From Aureibaculum flavum (GTDB lineage: Bacteria > Bacteroidota > Bacteroidia > Flavobacteriales > Flavobacteriaceae): 64,000 bases of DNA. Below, piece after piece: positions 62,020 to 64,000 of the stretch. Under the pieces are notes generated by a model. It made no database searches, was not told the origin of the DNA, and saw nothing but the letters and a program-made list of their open reading frames with translations. Position numbers and translations under genes: made by a program. The first letter of the stretch is position 1. Each line of letters starts with the position of its first letter. The stretch spans positions 62,001 through 126,000 of the forward strand of contig NZ_JAEHFJ010000008.1 of the NCBI RefSeq assembly GCF_016406085.1. The letters run 5' to 3'.

Positions 62020-62385
62020 ATGGGAGAAATCGCTACATCAAATAGAGAAATAACTTTGTTTTATAGTTCAAATTCTGAAAGAGCAAAACAGGCTTTAGCG
62101 TATGCAAAAACAGAAGGATTGGCTATTCACGAAGTAGATATATTAAAAACGAAACTTACAGGTCTCCAAATAATAGAACTAGCGGAAAGATTACATATAG
62201 AAGTTGCTGATCTTGTAAATCAAGAACACCCTGCATATACTTCCCATTTGCAACATCATAATTTATCAACGGATGATTGGATAAAAATGATACGGCATAA
62301 TCCAGAGATTATGAAACAACCCATTGCTTTGAAAGGCGATAAAACAGTATTGGTTGAAACACCTACGGATATTTTAAAAATATAA
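62020..62385 (+). CDS. ArsC/Spx-like thioredoxin-fold protein lacking cysteines
   Basis: 121 aa. The overall pattern of the ArsC/Spx/YffB family is visible: a first strand (ITLFYSSNSERAKQALAYAK), the VDILKTKLTGLQIIELAERL helix, and the closing WIKMIRHNPEIMKQPIALKG, which matches the family block L-x-NP-x-L-x-x-RPI. The catalytic Cys is replaced, and the whole protein has no Cys at all, so it cannot act as an arsenate reductase or redox switch of the usual kind. It may be a binding protein derived from the fold, perhaps of Spx-like (RNA polymerase contact) nature; that is speculation. Confidence 0.75.
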   Translation: MGEIATSNREITLFYSSNSERAKQALAYAKTEGLAIHEVDILKTKLTGLQIIELAERLHIEVADLVNQEHPAYTSHLQHHNLSTDDWIKMIRHNPEIMKQPIALKGDKTVLVETPTDILKI

Positions 62386-62448
62386 AAAACAATTCGAATA
62401 GCTTACATCAAGACAACTGAAGTGATGAAATTATTTTATTACTGTAAC

Positions 62449-62460
62449 TGACCATGGTCA
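62449..62460 (+). promoter_or_regulatory. Perfect palindrome TGAC-CATG-GTCA (CRP/FNR-like operator)
   Basis: TGACCATGGTCA is a perfect 12-bp palindrome sharing the TGAC-N4-GTCA core with 57785-57796. A full TAnnTTTG box starts at 62484, 29.5 bp from its centre, so the site would lie near -41.5, the class II activator position. Confidence 0.65.
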
Positions 62461-62483
62461 TTTCAAGAATTCTTCTATTAAAC

Positions 62484-62491
62484 TAGCTTTG
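62484..62491 (+). promoter_or_regulatory. -7 box for the 62.5-kb gene
   Basis: TAGCTTTG matches TAnnTTTG. With the palindrome upstream it predicts an RNA start near 62496 and a leader of about 50 bases to the ATG at 62548. Confidence 0.55.
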
Positions 62492-62547
62492 GTATACCTT
62501 TAAACGAGTAGTGAAATATAAAATTTAATTTTTTAAATAATAAAGTC

Positions 62548-62964
62548 ATGATTAAAGAAAACACAAAAAATTATAGTGATTCAAAAGCTTCAAAAACAAA
62601 AGAGCTCGGTATCTATATGGATCATTCAACGGCAAAATTAATTGATTTACGTTCAGAAAAAAATAGTTATACAATCACCTCTGAATTTACTTTTGAGACA
62701 AAAGAAGAGGCCCTAACTAGAAGTGAAAACCTTATGCATAATAAACGACAACAAATGCAGGAAGAATATTATGAGAAAATAGCTAAAGTCATTTTGAAAT
62801 ATGACGAAGTACTTCTTTTTGGATTAACTAAAGCTAAAACAGAACTCTATAATTTTCTGAATGAAGATTTACGTTTTAAGGATATTAAAATTAGTGTTGA
62901 GCCTGCCGATAAGTTAACGGTAAACCAACAAGATGCTTTTGTGAGAACTTTTTTTGAAAAATAA
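62548..62964 (+). CDS. Conserved flavobacterial protein of unknown function
   Basis: 138 aa, cytoplasmic. A polar N-terminus (about 1-22) precedes ELGIYMDHSTAKLIDLRSE, a beta-hairpin-like start, then helical QMQEEYYEKIAKVILKYDEV, LLFGLTKAKTELYNFL and VEPADKLTVNQQDAFVRTFF. The layout recalls the RNase H/eRF1-domain-like fold seen in some host-attachment or translation-factor relatives, but I cannot assign it. It has its own regulated-looking promoter. Confidence 0.75.
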   Translation: MIKENTKNYSDSKASKTKELGIYMDHSTAKLIDLRSEKNSYTITSEFTFETKEEALTRSENLMHNKRQQMQEEYYEKIAKVILKYDEVLLFGLTKAKTELYNFLNEDLRFKDIKISVEPADKLTVNQQDAFVRTFFEK

Positions 62965-63082
62965 ACCTTGTTAGTTTGTTATTGGGTATATCAATTAAAA
63001 AAAAATGAAAACATGGTGGTTAAAAAATAATTATCATTTTCTATAAATAAAATGAAAACATAACCAATTAAATTTTTTAATT

Positions 63083-63433
63083 ATGATTAAAGACTATTCT
63101 AAACATTATAGTAATCTTACCAAGTTAATGGGGGAATTGGGAGCTGAAATGCCCGAAGTCATGGGTGGTTTTAATACGTTACATGAAGCTAGTATTAAAG
63201 AAGGTGTACTCTCTTCAAAAAATAAAGAGCTTATTGCATTAGGCATTGCTATAACGGTAAGGTGCGATGGTTGTATTGCTTTTCATGTACACGATGCTTT
63301 AAGTGCAGGAGCCAGTTCAGAAGAAATTATGGAAACTATTGGTGTTGCCATTCTAATGGGAGGAGGACCAGCATTAGTGTATGGTTGCCAAGCCATGGAG
63401 GCATTAAGTCAATTTGTGGTCTTAGAAAGATAG
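63083..63433 (+). CDS. Carboxymuconolactone decarboxylase / AhpD-like protein
   Basis: 116 aa, normal for the family. The redox motif is RCDGCIAFHVHDALSAGAS, with C-x2-C and the following His as in AhpD. MGELGAEMPEVMGGF and VAILMGGGPALVYG flank it. AhpD-like proteins use the Cys pair to reduce peroxiredoxins or related partners. Placement among putative stress genes fits an antioxidant role; substrate unproven. Confidence 0.86.
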   Translation: MIKDYSKHYSNLTKLMGELGAEMPEVMGGFNTLHEASIKEGVLSSKNKELIALGIAITVRCDGCIAFHVHDALSAGASSEEIMETIGVAILMGGGPALVYGCQAMEALSQFVVLER

Positions 63434-63449
63434 TTATTTCTTACCAGAT

Positions 63450-63457
63450 TATTTTTG
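63450..63457 (+). promoter_or_regulatory. Candidate -7 box for the acid phosphatase gene
   Basis: TATTTTTG matches TAnnTTTG, 56 bp before the ATG at 63514. No TGAC-N4-GTCA site is found at the matching upstream distance. Confidence 0.4.
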
Positions 63458-63513
63458 TAATTCTAAATAAAAATTGGTCATTTGTTCTTTCAAAGAATAA
63501 ATAAAAATAAATA

Positions 63514-64000
63514 ATGAAAAACCATAAATTACTAATTATCATTTTTGCGTTTATATTTCTTTATGGATGTAAAACGCAACAGGTTCATTCTAAACAAGAA
63601 GTAAGTGGAAATGTTCCTCTTCGAGAATATTCAATTCAGGCAGTTTTATGGCAGCAAAATGCAGCAGAATATAGAGCATTGGCCTATCAAGCATTTAATT
63701 TAGCACAGCTTCAGTTAGACAATATAATTGCGAATAACAAAGATACAAAGAAGCCTCTTGCAATAGTAACAGATATTGATGAAACGTTATTAGATAATAG
63801 TCCATACAGCGGAAAACAGATAGAACTTGATGAAGAATATACGTCACTCAGATGGGCAGAGTGGGTAAAACTAAAAAAAGCAGAAGCGATACCGGGTGCA
63901 TTACAATTTTTTAATTATGCGAAAAGTAGCGGTGTAGAAGTGTTTTATATTTCTAACAGATCTATCAAGCAAAAAAATGAAACCATTGAGAATCTTCAAT
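63514..64000 (+). CDS. Acid phosphatase, lipoprotein e(P4) family (partial)
   Basis: The frame opens at the ATG 63514 and is still open at the window end (about 162 codons visible). A signal with lipobox (FLYGC, about C19) makes it a lipoprotein. Residues about 40-60 (SIQAVLWQQNAAEYRALAYQ) match the e(P4) N-terminal region. The HAD nucleophile motif is VTDIDETLLDNSPYS, and VFYISNRS holds the motif II Ser/Asn. Members are class C nonspecific acid phosphatases of the outer membrane that dephosphorylate nucleotides. The rest of the protein lies beyond the window. Confidence 0.88.
   Translation, partial: MKNHKLLIIIFAFIFLYGCKTQQVHSKQEVSGNVPLREYSIQAVLWQQNAAEYRALAYQAFNLAQLQLDNIIANNKDTKKPLAIVTDIDETLLDNSPYSGKQIELDEEYTSLRWAEWVKLKKAEAIPGALQFFNYAKSSGVEVFYISNRSIKQKNETIENLQ

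Overview
The window looks like chromosomal DNA of a marine-type member of the Flavobacteriaceae (Bacteroidota). The evidence is low GC content, many lipoproteins, a type IX secretion (T9SS) C-terminal sorting domain at 55.4 kb, TAnnTTTG promoter boxes instead of E. coli-type -10 boxes, several TTG starts, few visible Shine-Dalgarno sequences, and typical family partners (tricorn-like S41 peptidase, dual-family immunophilin, SatD/DUF3307 pair). I see no rRNA, tRNA, transposase, integrase or CRISPR array. Both window edges cut genes.

Layout. 0-11 kb: edge lipoprotein, cysteine desulfurase, NPP-type phosphodiesterase, yidC, gamma-glutamyltransferase, ACP phosphodiesterase-like protein, two tandem secreted paralogues, dnaN. 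11-15.5 kb: a PIG-L deacetylase, an unlisted 35-residue membrane protein and an SSS symporter in one tight unit. 15.5-21 kb, all minus strand: paired lipoproteins, P1 peptidase, CorA, a TPR membrane protein, TRIC channel, RDD protein. 21-26 kb: an overlapping membrane operon (SpoIIM-like, DUF4129, DUF4350, MoxR) that lacks the usual DUF58 gene. 26-29.7 kb: hisA, a leucine-rich-repeat protein, hisF, hisIE. 29.7-33 kb: VWA protein, its AAA+ ATPase, DUF2461. 33-40 kb: GIY-YIG-like protein, SatD/DUF3307 pair behind three phased operator-like repeats, two hotdog thioesterases, MscS channel, M19 dipeptidase, a lipoprotein. 40-43.7 kb: leuC, leuD and a citramalate-synthase-type enzyme. 43.7-57.5 kb: surface and cell-wall proteins, a DEAD-box helicase, a sigma/putative anti-sigma pair, amidase, M14 peptidase, DinB protein, a cyclophilin-FKBP fusion, tricorn-like protease, T9SS cargo, aroC. 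57.5-64 kb: a plus-strand cluster of unknown small proteins with a MacAB-like exporter, a cysteine-less ArsC/Spx-like protein, an AhpD-like protein and an acid phosphatase.

The most interesting signals are regulatory. Three TGAC-N4-GTCA (or near) palindromes lie upstream of three genes of the 57.5-64 kb cluster. At two of them a TAnnTTTG-like box starts exactly 29.5 bp from the palindrome centre, which suits activation by a CRP/FNR-type protein. The second signal is the set of three 20-bp near-palindromes at an exact 29-bp period before the SatD-like HTH gene. Longer gene-free stretches (47.9-48.2 kb and 57.5-58.0 kb) hold only terminators and regulatory motifs. The gap at 9547-9843 is AT-rich and I see nothing in it.
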